Shown here: piece after piece, positions 26,523 through 36,205 of the stretch
How positions within the stretch are numbered: the stretch's first letter is position 1
How the letters are laid out: each line of letters opens with the position of its first letter
Source of the DNA: Butyrivibrio sp.
GTDB lineage: Bacteria; Bacillota; Clostridia; Lachnospirales; Lachnospiraceae
Reading direction: 5' to 3'
DNA length: 60,058 nucleotides
Assembly (NCBI GenBank): GCA_017446685.1
Contig: JAFSQI010000117.1
Location: forward strand, 1-60,058
Program-made: the position numbers and the translations under genes
The notes under the pieces: model-generated
Databases searched by the model: none
What the model was told of the DNA's origin: nothing
Seen by the model: the letters and a program-made list of their open reading frames with translations, nothing else

Positions 26523-28781
26523 TCAATATCCATTTACCGGATCAAAGTCAAACTGCACTGTAATATTCTTGAGCTTTCCCATATCCTCAAGACGGCGTAT
26601 ATATTTTTCAAGCATATCTTTATAGGAAACAAGTCCCTCATAGTCATCCAGCTTGACATATACCGCCATTCTGTATACATCATTTATTTTGCCTATAGCA
26701 GCAGCGGCAGGTCCTATGAAAACCGCACCATCTTTTTTGTTTTGTTCCATAATAGCGCGTAGTCTGGTGGCAAATGCCATTCCCATATCTTCATCGCGGC
26801 TCTGAATCTGAACTGACATCATATGAGAAACAGGCGGATATCTTAATAGATCTCTATACGCAATCTCTTCTTCATAAAAAGCGTCATAATCCTGCCTGGA
26901 TGCAGTCTGAATACTGTAGTGCTCAGGCTGATAGGTCTGAACAACAACATTTCCCGGCTTATCACCGCGCCCCGCTCTTCCTGCTGCCTGAGTAAGAAGC
27001 TGGAATGTTCTTTCACTCGCCCTGTAATCGCTTGCGTACAGTGACATATCTGCTGCCAGAATCCCCACCAGTGTCACATCCGGAAAATCGTGTCCCTTCA
27101 CTATCATCTGGGTTCCGACAAGAACATCTGCTTCTTTATTGGCGAAAGTAGACAATATTTTGTCGTAGCTTCCTTTTGTTCTTGTGGTATCAGCATCCAT
27201 CCTAAGTACACGGGCTGTTGGCCAGTATTTCTTTACTTCATCCTCAATCTGCTGTGTTCCGGCTCTGAACGAAGTCACATATTTTGAACCGCATTTGGGG
27301 CAGATTTTCGTCATAGGCTGCTGGTATCCGCAGTAATGACAAACAAGCATTCCTCCTCTGTGTTCTGACAGCGAGACATCACAATGAGGACATTTAAAGA
27401 CATGACCACAAGACCTGCAGGAAATAAATCCCGCAAGTCCTCTTCTATTTATGAACAGCATAGCCTGTTCACCCTTATTTAGCCTGTCATTCATAAGCTC
27501 CTGCAAACGCCTAGAAAAAATAGATCTGTTGCCGTTTCTTAGCTCCTGTCTTAAATCTGCAATTTCTACTTCAGGCAGTGTGCCTCCGGTCAGCCTCTTT
27601 TTTAGTTCAAAAAGGTGATACTTTCCTTCTTTTGCCCTGTAATATGACTCAAGAGATGGCGTAGCCGATCCAAGTACAACACTTGCCCCGTCTTTAACAA
27701 GTTTTCCAAGCTCAATTGCGGTTTCTCTTGCATGATATTTCGGCATTGTCTCACTCTTATAGCTCGACTCATGCTCCTCATCAATAATGATTATTCCGGT
27801 ATTTGGAAATGGTGTAAAAAGAGCGGATCTTGGGCCAATTATAATATCTATATCGCCTGTCCTTGCTCTCTCCATCTGATCAAATTTTTCTCCGGGAGAA
27901 AGTGATGAATTCATTACAGAAACTCTGTCGCCAAAATGTCTGTAAAATCTCATAAGTGTCTGATAAGTAAGCGCAATTTCAGGGATAAGGACGATTGCCT
28001 GTTTACCTCTTTTTATGATTTCATCAATTAGTGCAATGTAAACTTCAGTCTTGCCGCTTCCTGTTATACCATGAATAAGGTATGTATCTCTTTTACCATG
28101 GTCATAGTCACTTACAAAGCTGTCAACAATCCCCTGCTGCTCATCGCTTAGCGTCTTATCTCCATACCTCTGACTAGTAAATGCTACCGGTTTTCTAAAA
28201 TATTCCTCTGCATCTATCTTTATGATTCCCTGTTCGCTCATACTCTTTAAAGTAGCGGGACTTACGTTTAATTTACCCGTAATAAGCTCATAGGGTATTC
28301 TTTCATCGGGATTAAGTAAAAGCTCACCAAGTACACGCTCTCTTGCCTTCTGCTTTTTTCTTACGCATTCATAATACTGCTCTGTAGCTTCTCTCACAGC
28401 CATTCTAAGGGAGACATATTTATGAACCTGCCTTGTCTGTTTCTTTGCAGCCGGAAGAACCGTTTTTAAAGCCGCAATCATAGTCGATCCATAATGTCTT
28501 TTCATCCAGGCTGCAAGCTTAATTGAGATGTCTTCCGCAGAAACTGTATCTGCGGCTACATCTTCTATTTCTTTAATCTTGTCAGGCTCCCAATCAGGCT
28601 CATCAGTAAGTTCAAGAACATAGCCTTTTCTCCTTGTGTTTCCCCGACCAAACGGAATAACAACAGGCGCACCTATCTCTATCTTGTCCCTAAGACTCTC
28701 CGGGATCCTGTACTGAAATGTTCTGTCTACCTTTTCATGGGATATGTCAATAATTACATTGGCGTATTCAAAAGCTGTCAT
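26523..28781 (-). CDS. priA: Replication restart primosomal helicase PriA
   Basis: 752 residues from the ATG at 28781, which overlaps the murE stop by one base (TGATG); a TTG just before is an alternative. N-terminal 3'-end-binding and winged-helix parts (1-200), a DEAH-type helicase with Walker A GITGSGKTEVY, IIIDEEHESSYK and SATPS, a zinc module with the pairs CRSC, CPHC, CHYC and CPKC (about 435-475), QAAGRAGR motif VI and the C-terminal domain. PriA reloads the replisome at stalled forks. The Shine-Dalgarno sequence is weak, so translation is probably coupled to murE. Confidence 0.95.
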   Translation of the reverse strand: MTAFEYANVIIDISHEKVDRTFQYRIPESLRDKIEIGAPVVIPFGRGNTRRKGYVLELTDEPDWEPDKIKEIEDVAADTVSAEDISIKLAAWMKRHYGSTMIAALKTVLPAAKKQTRQVHKYVSLRMAVREATEQYYECVRKKQKARERVLGELLLNPDERIPYELITGKLNVSPATLKSMSEQGIIKIDAEEYFRKPVAFTSQRYGDKTLSDEQQGIVDSFVSDYDHGKRDTYLIHGITGSGKTEVYIALIDEIIKRGKQAIVLIPEIALTYQTLMRFYRHFGDRVSVMNSSLSPGEKFDQMERARTGDIDIIIGPRSALFTPFPNTGIIIIDEEHESSYKSETMPKYHARETAIELGKLVKDGASVVLGSATPSLESYYRAKEGKYHLFELKKRLTGGTLPEVEIADLRQELRNGNRSIFSRRLQELMNDRLNKGEQAMLFINRRGLAGFISCRSCGHVFKCPHCDVSLSEHRGGMLVCHYCGYQQPMTKICPKCGSKYVTSFRAGTQQIEDEVKKYWPTARVLRMDADTTRTKGSYDKILSTFANKEADVLVGTQMIVKGHDFPDVTLVGILAADMSLYASDYRASERTFQLLTQAAGRAGRGDKPGNVVVQTYQPEHYSIQTASRQDYDAFYEEEIAYRDLLRYPPVSHMMSVQIQSRDEDMGMAFATRLRAIMEQNKKDGAVFIGPAAAAIGKINDVYRMAVYVKLDDYEGLVSYKDMLEKYIRRLEDMGKLKNITVQFDFDPVNGY

Positions 28782-30271
28782 CAATTTTCTCTTTCTGCAA
28801 GAATCTCTTTTATGATAACTCTCTCATCCATAGGGTATTTTACCCCTTTTATCTCCTGATAATCTTCGTGACCTTTTCCGGCAAGAACAATGATGTCGCC
28901 CTGTTCGCCGTGATCTATTGCGTAGGCAATCGCTTCTTTTCTGTCAGTGATCTTTATGTATTTGCCATCAGTCTTTTTCATACCTGTTTCAATATCATTC
29001 ATAATATCCTCAGGCTCTTCAAATCTTGGATTATCAGATGTGATAATTGTAAAATCAGAATACTTGCCGCTAACTTCACCCATTTCAAAACGGCGAAGCT
29101 TACTTCTGTTTCCACCGCAACCAAATACACTGATAAGTCTGTTTGGATGATAATCTCTAAGTGTTGTAAGAAGACTCTTAAGTGCCATTGCATTGTGAGC
29201 ATAGTCAATCATAAGTGTAAAATCATCTGATACCTTTACCATCTCGATTCTGCCCTTGACCTTTGCCTCTTTGAGTGCCGGAGCAATCTGCTCAGGTGTA
29301 CAGCCAAAATGTCTTGCTACTGCTATTGCGCATAGTGCGTTATATACACTGAATTTACCGGGAGTTCTGATTTCTGCATGCATTTTGATAAGTCCGTCTG
29401 TATCAAAAAATACACCGAGCTCTCCGGGTTTTCTGATATATGCAAGATTGATGGCTCTTATATCCACACCCTCATTAAATCCATATGTCTCAACTTCACA
29501 GGTATGTCCCTCAAGAATATCCTTTGTATGAATATCATCTCCGTTACAGATACCGGTCTTACACTGTTTGAACAAGAGTCCCTTGCAGTGCATATAGTCT
29601 TCAAAATCCTTGTGCTCATTTGGTCCTATATGGTCAGGCTCGATATTAGTAAAGATACCTATATCAAAAATAAATCCCTGACTTCTATGAAGCATAAGCC
29701 CCTGTGAAGAAACTTCCATTACTACACAGTCACATCCAGCCTCAACCATTTTTGCCATATATTCCTGAAGGGCAAAAGACTCAGGAGTTGTATTTTCAGC
29801 ATGTATATGCTCATCTCCTATTATAACCTCTATTGTACCGATAAGGCCGCATTTATGTCCTGCATTTTCAAGCATGCTTCTTATAAGATAAGTTGTTGTT
29901 GTTTTACCTTTTGTTCCTGTAATTCCTACAGTTTTTAGTTTTCTTGCAGGATGATCAAAATATGCTGCCGAAATAAATGCCATAGCATATCTTGTATCTT
30001 CTACTCTGATTACTGCCATTTCACAGTTTTCAGGAAGCTCTACATCATGCTCGATCACTATCGCTGATGCATTCTTCTGCGCAGCCTCAAATGCACATGA
30101 ATGGCCATCAAAGTTAGCACCCTTTATGCAAATAAAAAGGTCTCCTTCGGATATTTTTCTATTGTCATTTACTACCTTGGAAATTTCAATAGCGTTTGCA
30201 TCCAGTTCTTTTCCGGTATTTCCTGCTGTCAGACTATATTTAAGTCCTTCTAACAATTTTGAAAGTTTCAT
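28781..30271 (-). CDS. murE: UDP-MurNAc-tripeptide ligase, meso-DAP type
   Basis: 496 residues from the ATG at 30271, which has GGGAGG seven bases upstream; the frame opens at a TTG at 30286 that is part of that site. Mur ligase order: N-terminal UDP-binding domain, central ATPase with GITGTKGKTTTTYLI (about 110) and the lysine region after MHCKGLLF, and C-terminal domain with TSDNPRFEEP. The DNPR motif is the family marker for adding meso-diaminopimelate rather than lysine, so the peptidoglycan should be DAP-type. First of murE-priA, with unusual AT-rich direct repeats in its leader. Confidence 0.94.
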   Translation of the reverse strand: MKLSKLLEGLKYSLTAGNTGKELDANAIEISKVVNDNRKISEGDLFICIKGANFDGHSCAFEAAQKNASAIVIEHDVELPENCEMAVIRVEDTRYAMAFISAAYFDHPARKLKTVGITGTKGKTTTTYLIRSMLENAGHKCGLIGTIEVIIGDEHIHAENTTPESFALQEYMAKMVEAGCDCVVMEVSSQGLMLHRSQGFIFDIGIFTNIEPDHIGPNEHKDFEDYMHCKGLLFKQCKTGICNGDDIHTKDILEGHTCEVETYGFNEGVDIRAINLAYIRKPGELGVFFDTDGLIKMHAEIRTPGKFSVYNALCAIAVARHFGCTPEQIAPALKEAKVKGRIEMVKVSDDFTLMIDYAHNAMALKSLLTTLRDYHPNRLISVFGCGGNRSKLRRFEMGEVSGKYSDFTIITSDNPRFEEPEDIMNDIETGMKKTDGKYIKITDRKEAIAYAIDHGEQGDIIVLAGKGHEDYQEIKGVKYPMDERVIIKEILAEREN

Positions 30272-30308
30272 TTTACTACCTCCCAAAAAATTTATTTAAT
30301 ATAATAAA

Positions 30309-30341
30309 TTAAACTAATTTAACTTAAATTTAAACTAATTT
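30309..30341. repeat. Two 12-base direct repeats 21 bp apart upstream of murE
   Basis: TTAAACTAATTT occurs at 30309-30320 and 30330-30341, a period of 21 bp (two helical turns), with a weaker third copy (TTCTAATTT) near 30349. It may be a protein-binding array in the murE promoter region. AT richness raises the odds of chance. Confidence 0.4.
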
Positions 30342-30367
30342 GGATTAATTCTAATTTTTATATTTTT

Positions 30368-30397
30368 TTCACATTTTATTCACATTTTTTTGATAAT
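30368..30397 (+). promoter_or_regulatory. Candidate promoter for the plus-strand small RNA
   Basis: TTCACA at 30368-30373 and GATAAT at 30392-30397 are 18 bases apart; an overlapping TATAAT lies at 30397-30402. This would start RNA near 30404-30410, just before the first hairpin. Confidence 0.4.
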
Positions 30398-30403
30398 ATA
30401 ATA

Positions 30404-30501
30404 ATCAAGAAGTGAGACAAAGAACTCACTATCTCCCCCTCATAAGAAACCGCAGACACACGCCGACGCGTGTGTTTTTGTGGTTTTAGGGGGATTTTTT
30501 T
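30404..30501 (+). ncRNA. Candidate small RNA with two hairpins and a terminator, antisense-oriented between recJ and murE
   Basis: Plus-strand sequence folds into AGTGAG/CTCACT (30411-30416 with 30425-30430) and a long bulged hairpin: CCCCCT/AGGGGG (30435-30440 with 30488-30493), AAACCGCA/TGTGGTTT-type pairing with one G-U, and ACACACG/CGTGTGT around the loop CCGACG, followed by seven Ts (30495-30501). On the minus strand no T tract follows, so it does not work as a recJ terminator. The tail overlaps the recJ stop codon by two bases. No reading frame is present. I do not recognise it as SRP RNA, 6S or a known riboswitch; it could be a trans-acting or antisense RNA. Confidence 0.55.
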
Positions 30502-32308
30502 ATATCAAATAGTCCTGCATGATTATCTGCAAACTCTCTCTTCCCTGATAACTGTTTATATCCGGATAATACGCAATACTTACCTTTATGCTTCCATCCG
30601 TATTTCCGCTATAAAGATCATCAAGTACATTTATCCCATATTTCGCTACAAGCTGATCGTGCCATTTCTGCATATCGCCGAAATACATCATATCATATAT
30701 AATACCGCTATCATCTGAAATTCTATACTTGCCACAGTTCTTGTTTTTTCCCAGTATTCTGCCCGACAAAAGACTCACATTTCTCTGAGCAAAGCTTGGT
30801 TTGGTATTACCGTTTCCAAAAGGTTCAAGTCTTGAAAACTCTCTTACAAGCCCCATATCCGCATATTTAAGCGGCATGACCATATCAATGTGAAGAATAG
30901 GCTCAAAATCTTCACCCTCTAATGTACAATTTTCATTTAGTTTCTGCCTAAGTACCTCTATATTTTCAACAGGAAGCGACAATCCTGCCGCCATCTTGTG
31001 ACCACCATATTTTGTAAAAAGATCTTTTACTGCAGAAAGTTCTGCATACATATCATATCTCTCGATTGATCTTCCTGAACCCTTCGCACCACCATCGGAT
31101 GCCTTAGTAAGCACAAATGTTGGTCTGTAATATTTTTCTTTTATCTTTCCGGCAATAATACCGGCAATTGACTCATGAACATCAGGAAGATATATTACCA
31201 GTACCTTTGGCAGTCCTTTTCCTAAAATTGATGCCTCTACATATTCTGTCGCCGCATCAACTCCAAGTTTTGTCATATCTTTTCTGCTGTCATTCAAATC
31301 TTTCAGTTCACCGGCTATCATTGCAGCTTCATTTTCATCCTCTGACAAAAACAAAGATAAAGCCCTGGTAGCCAGATCAAGTCTACCTGTAGCGTTAAGG
31401 CAAGGCCCTATTACAAAGCCGTAATGATAACAGGATATCGCACTCTCATCGAGCGAATTTACATGAATAAGAGCACGAAGACCATAATTTCGTGTGTTGG
31501 CAATAAGCTTAAGAGACTGCTTTACTATTACTCTATTCTCATCTTTTAGCTCCATTACGTCACATACTGTAGCTATGCCCGCAAATATCAGCATTTCAGT
31601 AAAAAAATCTTCATAAGAACTTCCAAGCAGCTTTGCTAAAACCTGCAAAAACTTGTACGCAACAACAGCTCCACAAATTTCCTTGAAGGGATACGTTCCA
31701 TCTTTTCTCTTTGGATCAATAACAGCATTAGCAGGAGGAAGTATTTCTGTCTTGACACCACTTTCATCCATGTCATAGGGGACTTCATGATGATCAGTAA
31801 CAACTACAGTCATTCCTTTTTCTTTTGCATGCGCAATCTGTTCATAGGCTGCAATTCCGTTATCGCAGGTAATTATTGTATCTATTCCGTCATCCAAAGC
31901 ATTATCTACGAGCTTAATACTAAGACCATAGCCATCCTTTACCCTGTCAGGGAGTACACAATCAACATCCGCTCCAAAAAGCTTAAGACCGGAAACCAGA
32001 ATATATGAAGAACAGATACCATCAACATCATAGTCTCCAATAACTCTGATTCTGGCACCTTGTCTGATTTTATCAAGCATTACTTCAGCGCCTGTCTCCA
32101 TATCAGCCATACCATAAGGATCATGCAACGACTCCAGACCGGCATTTAAATATGAATCAATCGCTTCATCACTGCACTCAATTTTCTCATTTTCTCTTTT
32201 GGTTATGAGCCTGTTGGCAATAAGTCTCGCTGTTATATTTCTAATTGCAAACTTATCGGCAATCCTGTCAAAATCTGCCTTTTTGTTTGCCACCATCCAT
32301 TTCGACAT
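30500..32308 (-). CDS. recJ: Single-stranded-DNA-specific exonuclease RecJ
   Basis: 602 residues. DHH-family motifs: GDYDVDGICSS (about 95), CDNGIAA, VVTDHHEVPY (DHH about 175), VCDVM and, in the DHHA1 domain, KGSGRS and FTKYGGHKMAAG, followed by an OB-type C-terminal part. RecJ degrades single-stranded DNA 5' to 3' in recombination and mismatch repair. AGAGG before the ATG. In many Clostridia recJ follows secDF as here, but a strong terminator at 32407-32456 and a promoter at 32336-32363 make it a separate unit. Its 3' end faces the candidate small RNA. Confidence 0.94.
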   Translation of the reverse strand: MSKWMVANKKADFDRIADKFAIRNITARLIANRLITKRENEKIECSDEAIDSYLNAGLESLHDPYGMADMETGAEVMLDKIRQGARIRVIGDYDVDGICSSYILVSGLKLFGADVDCVLPDRVKDGYGLSIKLVDNALDDGIDTIITCDNGIAAYEQIAHAKEKGMTVVVTDHHEVPYDMDESGVKTEILPPANAVIDPKRKDGTYPFKEICGAVVAYKFLQVLAKLLGSSYEDFFTEMLIFAGIATVCDVMELKDENRVIVKQSLKLIANTRNYGLRALIHVNSLDESAISCYHYGFVIGPCLNATGRLDLATRALSLFLSEDENEAAMIAGELKDLNDSRKDMTKLGVDAATEYVEASILGKGLPKVLVIYLPDVHESIAGIIAGKIKEKYYRPTFVLTKASDGGAKGSGRSIERYDMYAELSAVKDLFTKYGGHKMAAGLSLPVENIEVLRQKLNENCTLEGEDFEPILHIDMVMPLKYADMGLVREFSRLEPFGNGNTKPSFAQRNVSLLSGRILGKNKNCGKYRISDDSGIIYDMMYFGDMQKWHDQLVAKYGINVLDDLYSGNTDGSIKVSIAYYPDINSYQGRESLQIIMQDYLI

Positions 32309-32335
32309 ATAAAACCTCTAAACATTTATAAAAGT

Positions 32336-32363
32336 ATTTTACTTATTTTTTCATTAACTTCAA
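32336..32363 (-). promoter_or_regulatory. Promoter of recJ
   Basis: TTGAAG (32358-32363) and TAAAAT (32336-32341) spaced by 16 bases, about 28 bases before the ATG and directly after the secDF terminator. Confidence 0.5.
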
Positions 32364-32406
32364 AGCATAAAAACTGTGCTACACCTGGCAATATATGCTA
32401 AATTTT

Positions 32407-32456
32407 AAAAAGGTAAATCTGATTTGATATTATATCCAAATCAAATTTACCTTTTT
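32407..32456 (-). terminator. Long bidirectional terminator after secDF
   Basis: AAAAAGGTAAAT-c-TGATTTG (32407-32426) pairs with its complement at 32437-32456 over 19 of 20 positions with one mismatch, around a 10-base loop. It begins about 30 bases beyond the secDF stop and has a T tract on the minus side. Confidence 0.85.
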
Positions 32457-32486
32457 AATAATCACTAATCTAAAGTTTTCGCTATC

Positions 32487-34754
32487 TTATGCAACTTTCT
32501 TCACAAAAAGTGTCTTGAACTTAGTCTTAAGGTCATACCACAAAGGAGATGCGATAAAGATTGATGAATATGTACCACAAATTACACCAACCATAAGAGG
32601 AAGTGCAAATGCCTTAATATCAGCTACACCGAATATATAAAGTGCAAACACTGTAAAGAATGTAGTAGCTGAAGTGAACAGGCTTCGTGTAAGTGTCTGT
32701 GAAACAGAAGTATTAACAAGCTCTGACATTTCCTTCTTGCTTGTAGCATTATGGATATTTTCACGAATACGGTCGAAGGTTACGATTGTATCATTGATAG
32801 AATAACCAATAATTGTAAGTACTACAGCAATAAATGTGCTGCCTACAGCAAGTCTTGTAAGCGCATAAGCAACTACAACGATAAGTGCATCATGTGCAAG
32901 AGCTATAATAGCTGCGGCACCAAACTTGATATCCTTGAATCTGATCCAAATATAGATAAGCATAAGGATAAGTGCAACAATAAGTGCTTCAATAGCTGCT
33001 GTTCTCATCTCACCGGAAATTGTTGAGCTGATTGTCTCAGCTGCGATATTTTCAGCAGACACTCCATAATTATCAACAAGTACTGAATCTACAGCTTCTC
33101 TCTGTGCAACTGTAAGTGTTGATGTCTTGAAAATAACTGAATTTGTTCCTGCAACTGTCTGAATCTGAAGCTCAGAAACCCCGGCAGCTTCCTTGATATC
33201 TGCTGCAACAGTACTTTCAAGTTCTTCGAGAGTATATTCCTTATCAAATGTTACTGTCGTAGATGTTCCACCTACGAAATCAAGGCTGTAACTAAATGCT
33301 CCCTTACCCTGAGCACTGTTTACACCCATTGTAACGAATCCGATCACAATGATAAGACATGATATTGCGTAGAAAATCTTTCTCTTTGCAACAAAATCAA
33401 TAACTTTTACTTTCTTTGCCTTACCATAAAGAACAGGATTCTCAAGTCCAAGTCCATAGAAAATTGAAGTAATTGCTCTTGTAACTACAAGTGCTGTAAA
33501 CATTGAAAGAATAATACCAAGCATAAGGGTCTGCGCAAATCCCTTTATAGAACCTGTACCACCAATCATAAGAACAACTGCAACAATAAGAGTTGTTACA
33601 TTACCATCGATAATTGATGAAAGAGCTTTGTTATATCCGCTCTTTCTAGCCTCGTTTACATCCTTGCCACCAGCAATTTCTTCCTTAATTCTGGAAAATA
33701 CCAAAACGTTAGCATCAACTGCCATACCGATTGAAAGAATAATACCGGCAATACCCGGAAGTGTAAGTGTCATATCGAATGCCGAAAGCAAAAATACGAT
33801 AAGTCCGCAGTAAAATGCAAGTGCAACAGTAGCTGAAAGACCAAGTATTCTGAAGAATACGATCATAAACACTGCAATAAGTGCAAAACCAACTGCTGCA
33901 GCGATAAGGCTTGTTTTGATAGCATCTGTACCAAGCTGAGCACCTACAACATTTGATCTAAGTTCATTAAGCTGAAGCTTAAGACCACCGATACGGATCA
34001 TGCTGGCAAGGCTTTCAGCAGCCTCGTAGCTTGACATACCTGTAATAACTGCTTTACCATCTGTAATTTCAGCCTGAACTGTAGGAACACTAATGAATGC
34101 ACCATCATAATAAATACCGATTGACTCACCATTTGCATAAGCCTTCTTTGTAGCCTCTGCAAATGCTGTTGTTCCTTCCTCGGTAAACTCAAGTGAAACA
34201 ACAGCCTCATTTGAGCCATATGAATCCTGCTGATATACAGCCTGAGCTGTTTCAACATCATTACCGGAAAGAACGATTGAGCCCTCTTCTTCGAGTTCTT
34301 CGATAGTCTTATTTAACTCATATGTATAGAAAAGGCCATATGTTGAGTCAAGCTTGTACTCATAATTGGCATTTCCATCTGCATCTGTCTGAGCAATAAA
34401 ATAAAGATTACCAGGCTGTCCAAGTTCCTCAAGAATTTTGTTTGCATCAGATACACCGGGAATCTCGATATTGATTCTGTTAGATCCCTCCTGATAAACC
34501 TGAGCCTCTGTGCTGTACTGATCAACACGCTGTTGCAACTTGTAAATAGTATCAGCCATATCCTCTTTGTCAGGATTTTCTTCACCTACAACCTCATAGG
34601 TGATACTGACTCCACCCGCAAGATCAAGTCCCAGATTAATACTGGAAAGTGATCCCGACTTGTCTGCGCCAAGTCCATTGACTGCCGTGTAACCAATTCC
34701 CCCGAGCAGTAACAGACAAACGATAAGCGCAAGTACTGATTTCAAGCGTTTCAT
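32487..34754 (-). CDS. secDF: Protein translocase subunit SecDF (fused)
   Basis: 755 residues from the ATG at 34754, preceded by GGAGG with eight bases between; the frame extends to 34811 but crosses the end of scfB. SecD half: first membrane helix, INLGLDLAGGVSITYEV (D1-type motif), the large extracytoplasmic P1 domain, then GLPG-like TLPGIAGIILSIGMAVDANVLVFSRIKEE. SecF half from about 455: FVGGTSTTVTF, IGYSINDTIVTFDRIREN. About 12 helices in total. The proton-driven motor pulls secreted proteins through SecYEG. The single-chain form is common in Firmicutes. Starts 14 bases after scfB. Confidence 0.95.
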   Translation of the reverse strand: MKRLKSVLALIVCLLLLGGIGYTAVNGLGADKSGSLSSINLGLDLAGGVSITYEVVGEENPDKEDMADTIYKLQQRVDQYSTEAQVYQEGSNRINIEIPGVSDANKILEELGQPGNLYFIAQTDADGNANYEYKLDSTYGLFYTYELNKTIEELEEEGSIVLSGNDVETAQAVYQQDSYGSNEAVVSLEFTEEGTTAFAEATKKAYANGESIGIYYDGAFISVPTVQAEITDGKAVITGMSSYEAAESLASMIRIGGLKLQLNELRSNVVGAQLGTDAIKTSLIAAAVGFALIAVFMIVFFRILGLSATVALAFYCGLIVFLLSAFDMTLTLPGIAGIILSIGMAVDANVLVFSRIKEEIAGGKDVNEARKSGYNKALSSIIDGNVTTLIVAVVLMIGGTGSIKGFAQTLMLGIILSMFTALVVTRAITSIFYGLGLENPVLYGKAKKVKVIDFVAKRKIFYAISCLIIVIGFVTMGVNSAQGKGAFSYSLDFVGGTSTTVTFDKEYTLEELESTVAADIKEAAGVSELQIQTVAGTNSVIFKTSTLTVAQREAVDSVLVDNYGVSAENIAAETISSTISGEMRTAAIEALIVALILMLIYIWIRFKDIKFGAAAIIALAHDALIVVVAYALTRLAVGSTFIAVVLTIIGYSINDTIVTFDRIRENIHNATSKKEMSELVNTSVSQTLTRSLFTSATTFFTVFALYIFGVADIKAFALPLMVGVICGTYSSIFIASPLWYDLKTKFKTLFVKKVA

Positions 34755-34768
34755 ACTAAATTCCTCCA

Positions 34769-36205
34769 TTACCCTTCTTCGGCCATAGCCGCTTTTATCA
34801 TAATCGCACATTCGATACGCTTCCTCTGAAGCTCACATCCGTGCTTATATGTCGTATTGATATCCCCATTAAAATTATATGCATTAGCTGCGCAACCACC
34901 GCTACAGTAATATCTGGCAAAACACTTCTCGCACTCAGGTCTTGAGTAAACGTTGCTCTTCTTGAACATCTCTCTGATATCGTTTCTCTTGATACCCTCA
35001 AAAACATTACCCATAATGAAATCCTCATTACCGACAAACTGATGACAAGGATACAAATCTCCCCAAGGGGTAACTCCGAGGTATTCACAGCCTGAGCCAC
35101 ATCCTGAAAGTCTCTTGGCTACACAAGGGCCACCTTCAAGGTCTATATTGAAATGGAAGAAATTAAATCCTCTTCCCTCTTTCTGTCTTTCAAGATAAAG
35201 CTTGGCAAGCTTGTCATATTCCTCACAAAGCTTTGGAATATCTTCATCTCTCAGAGCATAATCATCAGTTGGCTTGGCAACAACAGGCTCTACAGAGATC
35301 TGCTTAAAGCCAAGATCAGCAAGATGCTTGACATCCTCTGAAAAATCAAGATTATGATGAGTGAATGTTCCTCTTACAAAATATCTGAGCTGATGACGAC
35401 TCTCAGCAACCTTCTGGAACTTCGGAACGATTTCATCATAACTGCCCTGACCGCCGCGCTTTGGTCTCATGGCATCATGTACTTCTTTTCTGCCATCGAT
35501 GGAAAGAACTATATTTCCCATCTCTTTATTAACATATTCCAAAATTTCATCGTTCAATAAAGTACCATTTGTTGTAATGGTAAAGCGGAAATTCTTTCCT
35601 GCTTCTTTTTCAATTGAACGTCCGTATTCTACAATCTTCTTTACAACTTCCCAGTTCATAAGTGGCTCACCGCCGAAGAAATCTACTTCAAGGTTTCTTC
35701 TTGAGCCGGAATTCTTAACCAGGAAATCAAGAGCAGCCTTACCAACTTCCTCAGTCATAAGAGCACGTCTTCCGTGGTATTCTCCCTCATCTGCAAAGCA
35801 GTACTTACATCTGAGATTACAATCATGTGCAATATTAAGGCAAAGAGCTTTTACTACTGTATCTCTGTTTTGGAAATCTTCCACATAGTTCTCATATACA
35901 TCATCAACATAGAGAACTTCTGCTGCACGAAGCTCCAATATCTCATCTATTCCTTCCTTAATATCTTCTTTTGAATATTTGTCTGCCAAATCAGTAGTTG
36001 CTAATACATCCTCAAAAAGCCACTCTGCCTCTTTAGCATCTACTTCTGTTTCGCCATCCCTGGCTGCAGCAGTTCCATACTTGCTGCTTATTTTCTCCTC
36101 AATGACCCCTACAAGGTCAAAAACAACATCATCAACAACGTGAACTGAACCGCTGTTAACATCCAGTACGATGTTGTAACCGTTGTTCTTATATGCGTGA
36201 ACCAT
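34769..36205 (-). CDS. scfB: SCIFF peptide maturase, radical SAM/SPASM thioether-forming enzyme
   Basis: 478 residues from the ATG at 36205 (AGGAG upstream); the longer frame would add a hydrophobic stretch without a ribosome site. An N-terminal peptide-binding RRE-like part (1-90) comes first, then the radical-SAM cluster motif CNLRCKYCF (CxxxCxxC, about 107), FGGEPLMNW, and a C-terminal SPASM region rich in Cys (GCGSGCEYLG, YPCHQF, CEKCFARYYCSGGCA) for two auxiliary [4Fe-4S] clusters. In characterised homologues it links a Cys of the SCIFF peptide to a Thr. It sits between scfA and secDF, the conserved clostridial order. The mature product is thought to be exported but its role is unknown. 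Confidence 0.94.
   Translation of the reverse strand: MVHAYKNNGYNIVLDVNSGSVHVVDDVVFDLVGVIEEKISSKYGTAAARDGETEVDAKEAEWLFEDVLATTDLADKYSKEDIKEGIDEILELRAAEVLYVDDVYENYVEDFQNRDTVVKALCLNIAHDCNLRCKYCFADEGEYHGRRALMTEEVGKAALDFLVKNSGSRRNLEVDFFGGEPLMNWEVVKKIVEYGRSIEKEAGKNFRFTITTNGTLLNDEILEYVNKEMGNIVLSIDGRKEVHDAMRPKRGGQGSYDEIVPKFQKVAESRHQLRYFVRGTFTHHNLDFSEDVKHLADLGFKQISVEPVVAKPTDDYALRDEDIPKLCEEYDKLAKLYLERQKEGRGFNFFHFNIDLEGGPCVAKRLSGCGSGCEYLGVTPWGDLYPCHQFVGNEDFIMGNVFEGIKRNDIREMFKKSNVYSRPECEKCFARYYCSGGCAANAYNFNGDINTTYKHGCELQRKRIECAIMIKAAMAEEG

Noticed and set aside
30431-30501. Reading the large hairpin as the recJ terminator
   Set aside because: On the minus strand no T tract follows the stem, while on the plus strand seven Ts follow directly; the orientation favours a plus-strand RNA.
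34755-34811. N-terminal extension of SecDF
   Set aside because: It overlaps the end of scfB in another frame; GGAGG marks the ATG at 34754, directly before the first membrane helix.
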